A stretch of DNA of 64,000 nucleotides from Alnus glutinosa (GCF_958979055.1 NC_084888.1:32403804-32467803), one strand, 5' to 3'. Shown: positions 22,095 through 34,756, counted from the first letter of the stretch. Notes: generated by a model from the letters alone, not told the origin. A program made the numbers and translations.

Positions 22095-22863
22095 ACCATT
22101 GGCCTAGTTCTTCTGGTCCATCAGGCCTCTTCTAATTGGAAGGTCCGAAAGGCCTTTGGTAGCTGGATTATATAGAAAGTATAGTAATGATAAAAATAAC
22201 ATTAAGATATTTTTAAAACTTAAAAAAATAAATTAAAAGAACCAATTTTTGAAAAATGCAATTATAAGTTTATAACTTGACACATGATTTTAGGCTGAAA
22301 ATCATATTTTGATATTAAAAAAAAAATAAAAGAAAAAAGAAAAGGGAAAACTAAATTTACCCTTTCTAATTATCATATTTTTTCAATATCTCCCTAATGT
22401 CTAAGTTTTTGCAATGTCCCTTCAACGGTGTGGTTGTGGTGTCTCCCTTCCTCAATAAAAGATAACAAAAATACTTTCATTAAGATAAAAAAATAAAAAA
22501 AATAAAAGAAAATAAAGTAAGTATTTTTGTTATCTTATAAAGAGTATTGTTATTGATATTATAGAATAACTTTAATAAGGCTTTGGTGTAAATCCACTCA
22601 TTTAAAAGCTTCCAATATTAATTTGACACATCAGCTTATTTCACCAAATATAATAAATACAAAAACACCGGATAAGCCCACCAATCATTTGTCATGATAA
22701 AAAAAGAATTGTTGCCAATTCACCAAAACCACCATTTCACCTACGAAAATCATCGGCTATATCACAAACCGGGCAAGTTACCAATCCTTCTAGGTGTGAA
22801 GTCTGTGAAAGTATTTTCCTAATCTCTCTCTCTTTTTTTTTCTTCTTCTTCTTCTTCTTTTTT

Positions 22864-23100
22864 ATAAAAATTTTCTACAAATCGATTTGTAAAAAATTTT
22901 CTACAACTTATATATAAAAATGACATGCGTTATTTAATTAAACATGTGAGAAACACATGTTTGTTTTATTAGATCTATTAAAAAAGCATGTGAGAAACAC
23001 ATGCTATTAAAACAACATATGTTTCTCATATGTCAAGAGACACATGTCAATTTTATATGTGAATTGTAAAAAATTTCGTACGAACCAGTTTATAAGAAAT
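22864..23100. mobile_element. Foldback MITE-like sequence
   Basis: The left edge (ATAAAAATTTTCTACAAATC) is roughly the inverse of the right edge (GTTTATAAGAAATTTTTGTC). The middle carries two inverted modules, ACATGTGAGAAACACATGT and CATGTGAGAAACACATG, plus a CATATGTTTCTCATATG variant. The flanks share an AGGTG...CCTAATCTCTCT context (22791 onward and 23153 onward), so a local duplication is possible. No clean target duplication was found. Confidence 0.45.
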
Positions 23101-23732
23101 TTTTGTCATTTTCGTTTTTACAAATAACTCACTCTCTTTTTTTCTTCTTCTTCTAGGTGAAAAGCCTCATTCCTAATCTCTCTTTCTTCTTGTTCTTCTT
23201 CTCCTCTCTCTCTCTCTCTCTCTCTCTTCTTTGCATTCGTCCAATTGTTTACCAGCTTCTGCATTATCAACGACGACGGTGGGTTGAGATATTATTTATC
23301 ACTGTAATATCTATGTTTGCAATAAAGCTGGTGGGTTTGTGTTTGTGATAAAGACGATGGTTTTGGTGTCAAGCAAATGAGGAGGGTATAGGTGGATCGA
23401 TGGTTTTGTTGAATAACAAAACGATGGGATGAAAAATCTAGTGTTTGTTCGATTTTGAGTTTCAGGCTTATATGTCTAACTCTGGTTGGATGCTGTAAAT
23501 AAGTAGGTTTACACCTCTTCCGGATGGTTGGGACTCTTTTGATATTATTATTATTATTTTAAATAGTGAAAAGAGGACATTACAAACCCAATGTAGATGG
23601 GGAGGCCCATTACAAAAAACTTTAGCCCAACTAGTTATTGATGACCAATTACCTGAGAAAAAGCCCAAACTTAATAACACGCTAACCCGCCCACTGAACC
23701 CCAAACGGGCCAAATCTAAGCGTGTAATAATT

Positions 23733-23740
23733 ACTATATA
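23733..23740 (+). promoter_or_regulatory. Candidate TATA box of OST1A
   Basis: ACTATATA lies about 70 bp upstream of the OST1A start codon at 23807, a reasonable TATA-to-ATG distance with a short leader. Assigned from position only. Confidence 0.4.
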
Positions 23741-23806
23741 CCAACCTATACGCATCAGTCTTCGCAGTTCGTCAACTGCAAAGAAGAAGAGCACCTCCGG
23801 TCCTCC

Positions 23807-26800
23807 ATGGAAGCTCAGCTCAGAGTCCGAGCAGCGTTACTTCTCTTAGTCTTAGCGTTTCTCTCACCGCTCGCCAGATCTTCCTCTCGGGAGATTCAGA
23901 TCGTCAATGCTGAGCGCAGAGTAAGCTTCAAAGTTCTCCAATTTGCCTTGCTAATTCGCAAAAATTAGTCGGAGATTCAGAAACTTATAATTAGGGTTTT
24001 GATTTATTTTTCTTAGCCTTTTCGGTGGTTTGGAATATTTCTATTTCTTTGTTTAGGTGTCTAAGCTACGTTTGGTTCCCAATAAAATGTAGAAAAGAAA
24101 AGAAATGCGTGCTATTGCATATTGTAAGAAAAGAAAACAAGAAAAAAGGGAAACCTGTATTTTGGGTTCTAATTTGTATGTTTGATTTATGAATTTAGTT
24201 TATTTGTTCTTGGAAAACAGTACGTTCATCATGATTTGAACGTAAGTTTTTTTTATCTGTCATGGTTGATCACCGTTTTCCATTTTTACTGTGATACAGT
24301 TTGTTTATTTGGACAATTATTTGAGTATTCATGCTGTGTTTGGTCTTCCAAAAACTTTAGGACAGAAAAATGCAAATATTTATGGTGACTACTACTTTAT
24401 CATAATTCGAAACATAAACTCGCTATGTTCGTGCTAAACAGGAGCTGAGAAGCAAATGCGATAAAGTAAGAAACCTATATGAATTCTCTACACTCCATTT
24501 CGTTGGAAATCTAAGGAAGGCTACTATTTGTTGATTATATCTGTAAAGGTTCATTTATAACGTTATTCTAGATTTCTATTCTATTCCTGATATAGTTAGT
24601 CATAACATTTTCATTGCAACATTGGATATTAGTAGTAAAAGGAGTGATTTTCTTCCTCATATTAATTGTGTTGATATATCTGTTAGAGATAATATGTTGG
24701 TTGTCCCACGTTGCTATGATAGAAGGCTCATTCCTATTATCTCCTCTCTATAAATAAGAGAGCATTCTCTGTATCCAATCAAGTAATAAGAGCAACAATG
24801 TAGCCCTTTGGGCTTTATCCTGTGGACGTAGGTTATAGACCGAACCACGTAAAATCTCTTGTCTCTTTTCTATTATTCCGCTTTATTTTATTTTTGCATT
24901 ATGTTTTCTTTCAAATATATGGGGGTTCTTTCTGATTGATTTGCTGTTTGGATTTCCCTCGATTTCTTGAGCTCCAAATGCTCCTTTTTGTATTACTGCC
25001 ATCACTAATTTGCTGATCATGCTTGCAGATTGACTTGACTTCTCACATTGTTAAGGTTTTCCTAACCTTGAAGGTATTTCTTTCTAATGCTTCTCTAATT
25101 GAATTTACCAGGTGACTGCCTGCAATTTTTTGTAATAGCATGGCATTAGTGTCGAAAAGGTGTTTTTGAATTGTTGAAATCCTATTTAATGATGGGTGGA
25201 AAATTTTGAGGCCCTGGTTTTATGTACATGTATTGTCATGGTTTATTCTTTTTGGGCATATATCAAACTTTCTCCTGATAACTCGAATTAAATTTAGGGG
25301 TATATTACAAACTACCCCCATGGCTAGGGGCAATTCCATCCAAATTGACGGATTCTTCACATGAAGCGTCTGTCTTGGATGAAATATGCAATTTAATCCT
25401 CAGCTAACCCTTAGAATAGGCGGGAACTTAGTTGTTTCTTTCCAAATTCAAGAATAAAGTTGTTCAGCTACCTTTTCCATGTACTTTTTAAGTCTCACTG
25501 AGGGCCAACTGAAGACTAAATTTAATTTTTTAAGTGACACGTGCGCATTACATGAATTCATCAATTGGAGTAGAATATATGACAATTTCATTTACTCTAA
25601 ACCACAGGGAAGTTTAGTTATGGTTTCCAAAAGACAAAGAGGTAATGCGTAATTACCCTTAACCACAATGAGATACTTTGTAATTTTCCCTTAAATTTAT
25701 GTTTGACATCATGAAATTTTGTTTTTTTATTTCTGTTTTTTTGTTTTAATTGTTTAGCTAAAATTAACCCAACCGCAATCAAATTTCCTAATTTTTCATT
25801 TGATTTGCCACCTTTTATGTTTGGTTTCTTGCATTCTACATCAATCTTGTAGACATGTATGGGCTTCACATTAGAGGGGTGCATGGCGACTTAAGGTGGG
25901 GAGGGACTAAGGGCATGATCATAACTGAATTTGAGTTCCCAACCCAGTTTAAGTAGGTTAAGGGTTATGGGATTATATATAAATTTTAGAGCCTATTTAA
26001 AAGGATTGTGTTCTCTATTTGTAATGAGAAAATAAATAAAGGTTAAGCTCTCTCTCTCTCTGTCTGTCTGTGATCTAGATTTTCTCTACCAACTAAATCA
26101 CATAAATCCTATGTTTCATAAATTCCACTGCTTTCCTTTTTTCATTAAACCCCACTCTAAGGGTCTTCCACTGGAGCTGTTCTTATAGGTTGGAGATCTG
26201 ACCTGCCTGGCCACTCCCGACCGAAACAGACCAAATTTGGTCAGTTTTCGCCGACGGTCTAGTAAAAACTAGAGGTTCAGACCTATAGTCGGTTCGGAGT
26301 CAGTTTTAGGGGGTCGGCTTTCCAACCCCAATCTGACCCCTCGCCTTCAATATATATAGCTTTTTTAAGGTATTAAACCCAGCAGCCGCCCCTCAGTTCA
26401 CCCTTAGGCAAAACAAAAAAAACCAAACAAATAAACTTCAGCCTTTTAAAAAAATAAAACCCTCTAGGTTCCCCTCCGGGCTTCTTGGCACAACGTGGCC
26501 CTCCTCCCCCACTGTCCATCATCTCCTGTGAGACGGTGTTCCTTGCATATCATATCAAAAGTGGCCCTCCCTCTGCTAAAGGCCTTTGATCTGTTTCACC
26601 ACTCTTTTGATTTGTACCTCCAACTTCCAATGGTGGCCACCACCACTATGGCCACTGTTGCTTCCACGTTTTCCTATTTTGTGAAGTTTTATCACTCTTT
26701 TCAAGCCTATTTGAGGCCGAGTTCATGACGGCCATGGCCACTACACCATCCATGAGCTAGGTTTTCTTTCTCTTGATCCAATTTAGTTCTTCGGCTTCGT

Positions 26801-29800
26801 AATAATCTTGGAGATTATCATGCTTGATCTACCCAAAAAAAAAATAAAAATCTCAGCCCAACGAACCTATCGATCGATACTTGTTGGTGTCAGGGTTGGC
26901 TCGTCATTAACCAATCCTACAGTCGGTTCTGTTTGGAGTTTTTAATTCCGCCTACCTTTCTTTGGGTTGGAAGTAGGAAGTATCTCTATTCCAACCCAAG
27001 GGGGTTGGGTACACCCCTATCTTCCACCACATTGTTCATATCCTCTATTTTTTTTTTTTATAAGTAAGAAAAGTTTTATTAGAAAAAGCGTAAGGCGCCC
27101 TTAAGTACACAGGAACAATCAAAGCCAACCCACAAAGAGCACCCAACAAAACCCTGAAGCCCAAAAGGAGCACCCGAGAACAGCCCACAAAAGAACCCAA
27201 CAAAACCCACAAGGAGGTAAGCCCTAAAACTCGAAAACCTCAAAACCCACGAAGGCACAAACCCTTCTACATGAGAGCCTTGCCTTTCCTGCGCCTAGAG
27301 GGAGCGCTTGCATAGCCGTAATTAATGGAGCTTTTCAAATTCAAAAGCTTCCTCTTTCCTTTGGTCTTTTGGCATGCTATCATCTTGTCCCGATGGAGTT
27401 CATCTTCCATGACATCAAGGATTGCCAAAGACTCCTTACCATGAACCCCGTCCAACGTCCAGTCTAAGGGCAACCCATCCCAAAAATCATCCTCCTTCTC
27501 CCAAACATCTAACTCCCCATTAAGATCAAACCCGACAGGCCATTCCTGAGATTGAGAACAACCATTGCCCTCTATGGATGAAGGAATGATGCGACATCCC
27601 GGGGGGGATTGAAGCCCTAACATCCCAACATCCTTGGCCTCCCAAGACGCGGTAGGGGCTATCGCAGCCGGGCGAGGGTTGAGGAACCCCTTTCGAAGGA
27701 AACCCTTCTTTGCAGAACCCGCAGAATTCTTCACCGGAGGCACTGCAGCTACTTCCCTTTTAGCAGAACAGATTGGTGTCTTCGAAGTTGCCATGGAATC
27801 TGCTAACAGCCCCTCATTCCACTTCACTGAGTGACCTGCCCTGAGATCCCTAGCCTTCCGATAATATCTTTGGAAAGGTTTAGTAGACTGTAGCGCAGGG
27901 AGAGAAGAACGAATCTTCTCACCCAACTCAGCCACCCCTGAGAGAGAGCGAATCTCCTCTATTGATCATAGAAGTTTATAAAATAATATTGCCAAGTTTT
28001 TGTAGCTAAATTTTGGCCCAGTTTGATTCATGGTGGCTTTTGAAACCTGATCTTATTAGTTGGAATTTTGAAATGATAGTCTTAGTGAGAGTTGATATTC
28101 TAGTCATTGAAAATATTTCATGCTAGAAATTGCAAATATTTTGCTCTATATATATGACTGGTGATTTCTTTTCAGGTTGAAAATATTGGGGCATCTCCCA
28201 CTTCAGAAATACTTATTGCATTTCCTCCCACACAAGTCGATCGTCTAGCAGTTGTGAAAGCTGCAGCAACTGTTGGAAAACGGAAGAAGAAAAGTTATTT
28301 GCCCCTTGATGTAAACCCAACTGAGCTACCTGATGCACCAAATGGAACTAAGTATTTCTCCATATCTTTGCTCAATCCATTAGGCACTGGGGAAAGTGCA
28401 ACACTGGAAGTGCTTTACATATTGACACATTCTCTAGAACCTTTTCCAGCAGAAATAAGTCAATCAGAGTCTCAGTTGGTCTATTATCGTGATAGTGCAA
28501 TAATATTGTCACCATATCATATTAAGCAACAAACAACTTTTTTTAAGACTCCAAGTACTAAATTGGAATCATTCACAAAAGTGGAACCAACCAATCGTGC
28601 GGGTACAGAGCTAAAGTATGGACCATATGAAAATCATCCTCCATATTCCTTTTCGCCCATAATTGTTCATTTTGAGAATAACAATCCATTTGCCGTTGTT
28701 GAGGAGCTAGTCCGTGAAGTGGAAATATCTCACTGGGGAAGTATTCAGATCACAGAGCATTACAAATTGAAGCATGCTGGTGCTCGACACAAAGGCGTGT
28801 TTTCAAGGTAGGGTTATTGCTGCACATATCTTTGTTGTAGTCTTTTGGTTTGTGAAAATGTTTTATCCTTTACTTTTATTTGGCTATGATTTTGTAACTT
28901 AAGTTTTTGAACTTTCATTCAGAATATTATATTAATTGAGAGAATGGGTATGGCTAATAGGATTGAGAAACTTTAAAGAGATTTTTTATGGGTAGTTTAA
29001 ATTCCATTTAGTTAAATGGTCAAAGATTTGTTCTCCTAAGCGATACAGTAGTTTGGGGGTTAGAAACTTGATTAGGTTTTATTAAGGATTGTTGGTAGGG
29101 CTGGCAATCCGGGTTGGCGTGTCGGGTCGGCTGACCCGCCAACCTGTTAAGGATCAACCCTGTCACGACCTATTTAGTTAAACAAGTCAAAACCCCTCAA
29201 CCCAGACACAACATGACTTGTTTGATAGACATGTCATGTTGGGTTGACCCAACCCAACCCGCACAACACATTTAATAAACATGTCGTGTTGGGTTTACCC
29301 AAACACAAACGCTTTGACCCGTTATTTGATAACAAACTCAAATAAATGAATAATCATATTGCTTATAAATAAAAATTAAATCAAATATTCAATTTACACA
29401 TCAAGTAACTTGAATGCTTGATTAAATCACTTATAGGTTTAGGGTTTTCTTTTTCATTGTAAAAGGGGAAGAAAAAAAATTTATTTAAACGGTTTCCCAC
29501 TTTCCCAGGTCAACCCATGGGTTAAGTGGGTTGACCCGTTTATTAAACAAGTTAATAAGGTTGACTTGAATTGACCCGAACCCGATTATACAAAATCTTA
29601 ACCCGCTAATTTCGTGTTGAGTTTGCGGGTTGTGTAAAAAAATTTCAGCCCTAACTGTTGAGTAAATGGTTATGGCAGTTTGCTACGGAGAGGGAGGCTT
29701 TATGGCATTTGGTGGTGAAGCAAAATATGATAGTATGAGCGGAGATTCGTGTTCTAAGGAGGTAGAGGGGCCTTTTGGAGTTGGAGTGTGGAAACATTAT

Positions 29801-32800
29801 TAGGAGGGGATGGGGAGTTTTTTTTAGATTTGTCAGATATGAAGTGGGAGATGGATCTAAGATTAGTTTTTGGCATGGTTGAAGGAAGCTTTCCCGGAGT
29901 TGTTTTGTACTGCTCGTTGTAAGGAGGCGTGGGTTGCGAATAGTATGTAGTTTTCCAATGGTGTTATTCAATGGAAGTATCTTTTATAAGATTTGCACAT
30001 GATTGGGAGGTAGATGTAGTGATTGCGTTTTTTGGTGTGTTGTATTCCCACAGATGGAGACAAGGTGATGAGGATTGTGTTTGGTGGGTTCCTTCAAAGA
30101 GGAAGAAGTTTGAAGTGATGTCATTTTCTCATGAGTTATCTAGTTCGGGAGTTCTTCTTTTCCTTGAAGGAGTATTTTGAAAGTCAATGTTTCTTTGAGA
30201 GTGAGGTTTTTTTTTTTTTTTTTTTTGGATGGCGGCTCTTGGTAAGATTCTAACTTTTAATAATCTAAGAAAGAGAAGAGTAATGGTGGTGGAATGGTGT
30301 TGCATGTGTAAAAAGAGTGAGGAATCTATGGATAATCTTCTTCTCCATTGTGAAGTAGCAAGAGAATTATGGAGTGCGATTTTTAGCCTCGTCGGAATAA
30401 AATGGGTTATGCCTAAAGGGTGAAACAGTTGGAAGATTATTGTCGAGGTCGTCAGGTAGGAAGTCGTTCAGTTCTAGCTGCTTGGAGGATATCCCCATTG
30501 TGCATAAGTGGAGCATATGAAGAGAGCGGAATGCAAGATGTTTTGAAGATCGTGAGAAGTCGATTGAAGAGCTCAAGAACATCTTGGTCAAATCACTTTT
30601 TTGTGTTGGATAGGGGCGTATAATATTTCTCATGTTTCTAACTTTTCTAAATTTGTGGATTTTTGTTCTTCTTTTAGCGATCAATAGGGACTCTCTTTGT
30701 ATACTCATGTGTATTAGGTTTACGCCTCTGCGTTTTTCAATGATATGAATTACTTATCAAAAAAATAAAATTGAGAGAATGTCGTATTAATATGTTTGTA
30801 CTTATCTTTGTTGACAATTTTTTGTAGATTTTTTTGTTCTTTTGCTTTTTCTATCTATTGTTTGATAGCCCAATAAATGTAAAATTCCATTTTTTTAAAT
30901 TTGTAGTTTTAAATTCTTTTCCTTCTCTTGGTTGTTGTTTCATTCAAATTGTTCATACTTTTGAAGTTTCCTTCTGGTAGGGTTGAATATCAATCTAAGC
31001 CATCTTTTAGCGGGTTGCCATCATTCAAACATCTTCTAGCAAGACTGCCCCCTAGGGTTCACTCTGTCTACTATCGAGATGAAATAGGGAATATCTCATC
31101 ATCACATTTGCGTACAGATCCCTGGAAGGTAATATGTGATCTCGTAACTTATAGTTCTATTCTAGAAGATTATTCGTATTACTGGTAAGAATGTGTGCAA
31201 CAAATAGTTTATTATCTTTAATGATTAAATGTTAGGATAAAATGTACCTACATCCTTTGTGATTTAATATAATTCTATGAATGCTCCCTAGGTTCCCAAT
31301 TCTTCTAATCACACCCCTTGAAGTATCCAGTTGGTAAAACCGACATCCCCCCATTTCCTGTTAAAATTAGTCATATGAGAGATACACGTGACCCCATACA
31401 TGTGGCCCCACACTCTGAGCCACCATATTTTGTAACTATACTCATTGTGGTATCCAGTTATTCTAGTGTAAACTTTTTTTTTTTTTAAGTGATTTTCATG
31501 TGAGTTGATGAAAGTAGTTGATTAGATCAATTGGATATCATAAGTAATGTGATTGAAAAAATTGTATACCCATGGGGTATCAATGGAACTACATCCAACA
31601 ACAAGAGTTGTAATTGTTTTTTCACCCTCGAGTTTACCTAATTGCAAATGTATGATTGCAATGGAAGTTGGTAGCCTTATGTTTTAGTTCTAATCTAAAT
31701 TAAAGGATCTGTCTCTTAAGTAGCAAAAGTTGTATCTCATAATTTTACTCGTACAGCCTCAAAATCAATCTTATCTCATCAAGTTGTCTAATATTCTTTG
31801 TCCACTTTGGTCCTTTTGAGAGAATTGAATTGTACATGGATATTGTAATCCAGTCAAATGTTGCTTTTAGGGCAGCATGCAGCATTTTTGTAAGCTGCTA
31901 TGACTTCTTTGATCAATTTGTATTCGTCTGCCTTCACTATGGAAAGTTTGACATTGATAAGAACTGCAACTGAAGACTTGCCAGAGTTTTCTGATGGTGC
32001 ATTTCCATCTTAATGAAATGTTGGTCATATTTCAACTGGATAAGTGATATAGTGGTAATCAAAAACTGAAGATCAATTTAGGAAAGCAATATAGGAAAAA
32101 TATCTATGTAAAGCTCACCAAAAAAAAAAAAAAATAGTAAAATGTTTTTTCACATGTTGTGACTACTACTTGTTCTTTACAGTCAGAACTTGAAATTGAA
32201 CCACGGTATCCTTTATTCGGAGGTTGGAAGGCTTCGTTTGTCGTTCGATATGGACTTCCATTGCAAGACTTTGTTTTCGAGTCACCTGATGGTAGGCGAT
32301 ACCTCAACTTCAGTTTTGGATGTCCGCTTGTGGAGACAGTGGTAGACAAGTTGACCATCGAAGTGGGTTTAGTAACATGAGATTGCATTTATGTTGCTAT
32401 TGTCTTATTTTTTGCATATATTGCTTCAAGGCTTATGTTCAAATTCTGGATTATAAATTTACAGTCTTACATTGCAGGTTGTGCTGCCAGAGGGATCAAA
32501 AGACCCTTCTGCTGTGGTTCCTTTTCCAGTGGAGCAGCATCTGAAGGTAACCTAACTTATCAATTCATACACAAAACACATTGGTGCAGAAACTCTCAAC
32601 AGTGTCAACTCTTGTTCATCACAACGTACATATGTATTTGATTCTATTACATTGACCATTTTGTAATATGAGCAATGAAAATAAATTTTGTTTTCAAAGT
32701 ACCTAAATTCTAGAATATTTTTTTATTTATTTAAATAATCATTTTAGCACTGTGCGATTTTAGGCAGTATGCTGTTAACACATTTGTTGTTGCTATAGAA

Positions 32801-34069
32801 AGGCAATTATTAGCAGAATTTACAGCATCAGAAATTTATATACCACATCAAATAAGATCTATTTACATTTGGATCTTTGCAGGCCAAATATTCCTACCTT
32901 GACATCATTGGGAGGACTGTGGTGGTTCTGGAAAAGAACAATGTAGTTCCTGAGCACAACTCTCCATTCCAGGTGATTTTGCAAACACATCGGTATAGAC
33001 TGGCTTGAAATATGTTCTATCAAGTTACAAGAATAAATTGGTTGAAGCAGTATTAAACAAAACTAAATCTCCCAAAGTTAGGAATTTGGACTCCGCATGT
33101 GCAGCGAAGCTAATGAAGTTCATTTGAATGTATTCATGAGTTCTAAAATAACTGAAGTTAGGAGACTTCCAAATAAGACATGATCATGAATACATAAAAT
33201 CGAAAACCTATGTACCAACTGACCAACCTCAATTCGGTATTCAAATTAGAATCATAATTTGTTTATTTCTTATTTTTTGGGGGGGAGGGGTGTTACCAGA
33301 GAAATATTGACCTCTACAAATATGTTGTGATTCTGATGCTTCGAATTTTATGTTGTCAAGAATAATCATTTGAACGTTAAAAATCATCAAGGTACTATTG
33401 GAGACGTTAAGAAAAGAAATTTATAAACTAGACCCATAAAAATTGTAAAAATAAATGTATTCACGCAATGCATGTGTCATTTAGAAATTGACGCAGCTTT
33501 GCTGTAAATAAGTCCTGTTGTTTTTTGTTTAGCCAGGATATGTATTACTGTTATAGTGGGAGAAAAAAAAAAGCAAATTTCTAAGCAAGTTACCATATCC
33601 TGCTCAATACTTTATGCAAAATTTGGTGCAAATTGCAGCTGATAGCCATTCAATCTGATCCTTTATTTATCCCCCTTTTGAGAACCAAAGATTGTATAAA
33701 GGATGAGTTGGTCAGTACATTTCATTGGTAATTTTAGCTGATAATATGCCAGGACTAGACTATCAGCCCAAAAAACTTAAAATATAAATCAGTTATGCTC
33801 TACAAGAATAGATCACTATTACCTATCATGGAGATACCCTTTTTCTTTCCTTTTGATATTAGTATGTTTTCTAGTGGATACTATTCATCCGAACAAGAAA
33901 TTTGTTAACCATTTTTCTTGTCTCTTACTACTCCCTCTTTTTTCAGGTTTACTACACCTTCAACCCAATTTTCATGCTTGCGGAGCCATTAATGTTGGCT
34001 TCTGTGTTTTTCTTGTTATTCATCGCTTCTGTAGCTTACCTACACGTTGATCCGTCCATACGCAAGTGA
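23807..34069 (+). CDS. OST1A: Oligosaccharyltransferase subunit 1 (ribophorin I), OST1A-type
   Basis: Eight exons join in frame: 23807-23920, 25029-25073, 28176-28807, 30981-31128, 32183-32362, 32478-32546, 32883-32972 and 33947-34069, giving 466 residues. All introns are GT-AG. Ribophorin I is an ER membrane subunit of the complex that moves the lipid-linked glycan to Asn of nascent proteins. The N-terminus has a signal peptide ([13 protein letters not shown], about residues 11-23). The luminal domain includes [72 protein letters not shown] and [20 protein letters not shown] hydrophobic segment near the end ([17 protein letters not shown]) is the membrane anchor, followed by a short basic tail. 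The length fits the shorter plant paralogue (about 464 residues), not the 614-residue form. Introns 1 to 3 are loaded with transposons, but every exon is intact. Confidence 0.95.
24681..24900 (+). mobile_element. LTR-like fragment (Copia-type solo LTR candidate) in OST1A intron 1
   Basis: The stretch starts TGTTAGAGATAATATG and includes GTTGTCCCACGTTGC, a TATA motif (CTATAAATAAGAG) and, downstream, a TGTGGACGTAGG...GAACCACGTAAA motif. This order is common in LTRs of plant Copia elements around the TATA, R and U5 regions. The right end and 5-bp target duplication are not resolved, and no internal retrotransposon genes are next to it. Confidence 0.5.
25297..25690. mobile_element. Mutator-type MITE with perfect 9-bp target duplication, OST1A intron 2
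   Basis: TTAAATTTA is present at 25288-25296 and 25691-25699. The 394-bp element begins GGGGTATATTACAAA and ends TTTGTAATTTTCCC, an imperfect inverted pair. No coding capacity. The termini resemble those of the 6336 and 52603 elements in being G-rich with a short AT/AC core. Confidence 0.8.
25873..27018. mobile_element. Possible hAT-like element with GGTCGG/GGTTCGG-type interior, OST1A intron 2
   Basis: The left edge near AGAGGGGTGCA and the right edge GTACACCCCTA form a plausible inverted pair. The interior carries repeated CGGTTC/GGTCGG/GACCGA motifs on both sides (26220-26340 and 26860-27000). These features recall plant hAT elements with AGGGGTG termini. No clear 8-bp duplication was found and the limits are approximate. 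The CT-rich frame at 26495-26728 is not convincing. Confidence 0.3.
27050..27954 (-). mobile_element. LINE-derived retroposon lacking ORF2, OST1A intron 2
   Basis: TCCTCTATT repeats at 27041-27049 and 27955-27963 (11 of 12 bp match if extended leftward), a target-site duplication. On the minus strand the insert runs from a truncated 5' end through a single open frame (27267-27950), then about 200 bp of 3' UTR, ending AAACTTTTCTTACTTAT and a poly-A tail (T-run 27048-27059 on the plus strand). The frame has no ATG requirement, since it is open to the insertion edge. It ends [20 protein letters not shown] plus a basic tail, which I associate with the C-terminus of plant LINE ORF1. Reverse transcriptase is absent. 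The frame has no stops over about 228 codons, so the insertion may be young. Family assignment is inference. Confidence 0.6.
28947..30768 (+). mobile_element. 5'-truncated LINE, OST1A intron 3
   Basis: AATTGAGAGAATG is duplicated exactly at 28934-28946 and 30769-30781. The body carries decayed ORF2 C-terminal sequence. MANRIEKL is followed by a broken RDFLW region and a nested insertion at 29096-29653, then [20 protein letters not shown]. Further on is the reverse-transcriptase zinc-binding segment ([20 protein letters not shown], Cys-x2-Cys...His-x-Cys type). The 3' end reads TTTTTCAATGATATGAATTAC and then an A-rich tail. Many stops and frameshifts show it is dead. Catalytic reverse transcriptase and endonuclease regions are missing. 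Confidence 0.88.
29096..29653. mobile_element. hAT-like element nested inside the LINE
   Basis: The insert starts TAGGGCTGGCAATCC and ends TTTCAGCCCTA, giving inverted TAGGGCTG termini similar to Ac-type hAT ends. Flanking octamers ATTGTTGG and ACTGTTGA match at 6 of 8. The interior has repeated GGGTTGACCC-like motifs. Removing it restores the order of the LINE protein pieces on either side, which is strong evidence for insertion. Confidence 0.75.
31235..31600. mobile_element. Possible degenerate foldback element, OST1A intron 4
   Basis: The left part (GTACCTACATCC ... AATCACACCCCTTGAAGTATCC) is loosely the inverse of the right part (GGATATCATAAGTAATGTGATT ... GGAACTACATCC). No target duplication is visible, so the call is weak. 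Confidence 0.25.
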
Positions 34070-34756
34070 TCATTAGAAATGTCGAAGGTAATTGTTCATA
34101 CAGCTTAGTAGTGTTATATTTAAAATATGAAATTTTTATTATTGAAACTATTCTTTCTTCTGTAGCTTGTATGGTGAACCACTTCCAACATGGTTAACAT
34201 ACGGTGACTGATCCTAATCAGGAGGAGCATGGATTGTTGTAAGTGAACGCTGGAGACTGTAGCATTAGAAATTTAGAAATTTTGTTCTTTGCGCTTTGTT
34301 GCCTTTCAGCGACAATAGGTTGCATTCAGAAATTTTGTTGCTTGTGCATTGTTCCCATAGCAAGCTGAACTTAGGCCCCTAGTCAATGGGTGAGTATTGG
34401 ATTGTTGTCCTGATTTAAGAAATATATAAGGATTCAAAGTTCTTTAAAGAGAAGAAAGCGTGTTGTCAGTGCCCTTTGTCTTTCTGGAAATCTAGTATGG
34501 CCGGGGACTCGTTTTTCCTGGTGATCGAAAAGATAAGAAACAAAGAGAAAGCAGCAAGCCACATACCTGTGGTGGTGATAATTTCCTCATGGATCCTTTA
34601 ATCCCTCCACCTTCTTGACCAGAGACTCTGGAGAGGAAGTGGTCCAGGGCTTGTGGTACAGGTTGTTTAAATGACATTTATGGTGGGTTGTGTGAATAGG
34701 ATATTCTCCATTTCAAAAGTGAAATGCGGAGGAATTATTTCACACATAAGATTTTT

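Noticed and set aside
23157..23348. Small frame starting in a CT-rich tract upstream of OST1A
   Set aside because: Low-complexity Ser/Leu start, no conserved motif. It is likely leader-like or intergenic DNA.
29971..30623. Separate small genes in OST1A intron 3
   Set aside because: They are frame-broken pieces of the LINE ORF2 C-terminus, including its zinc-binding segment.
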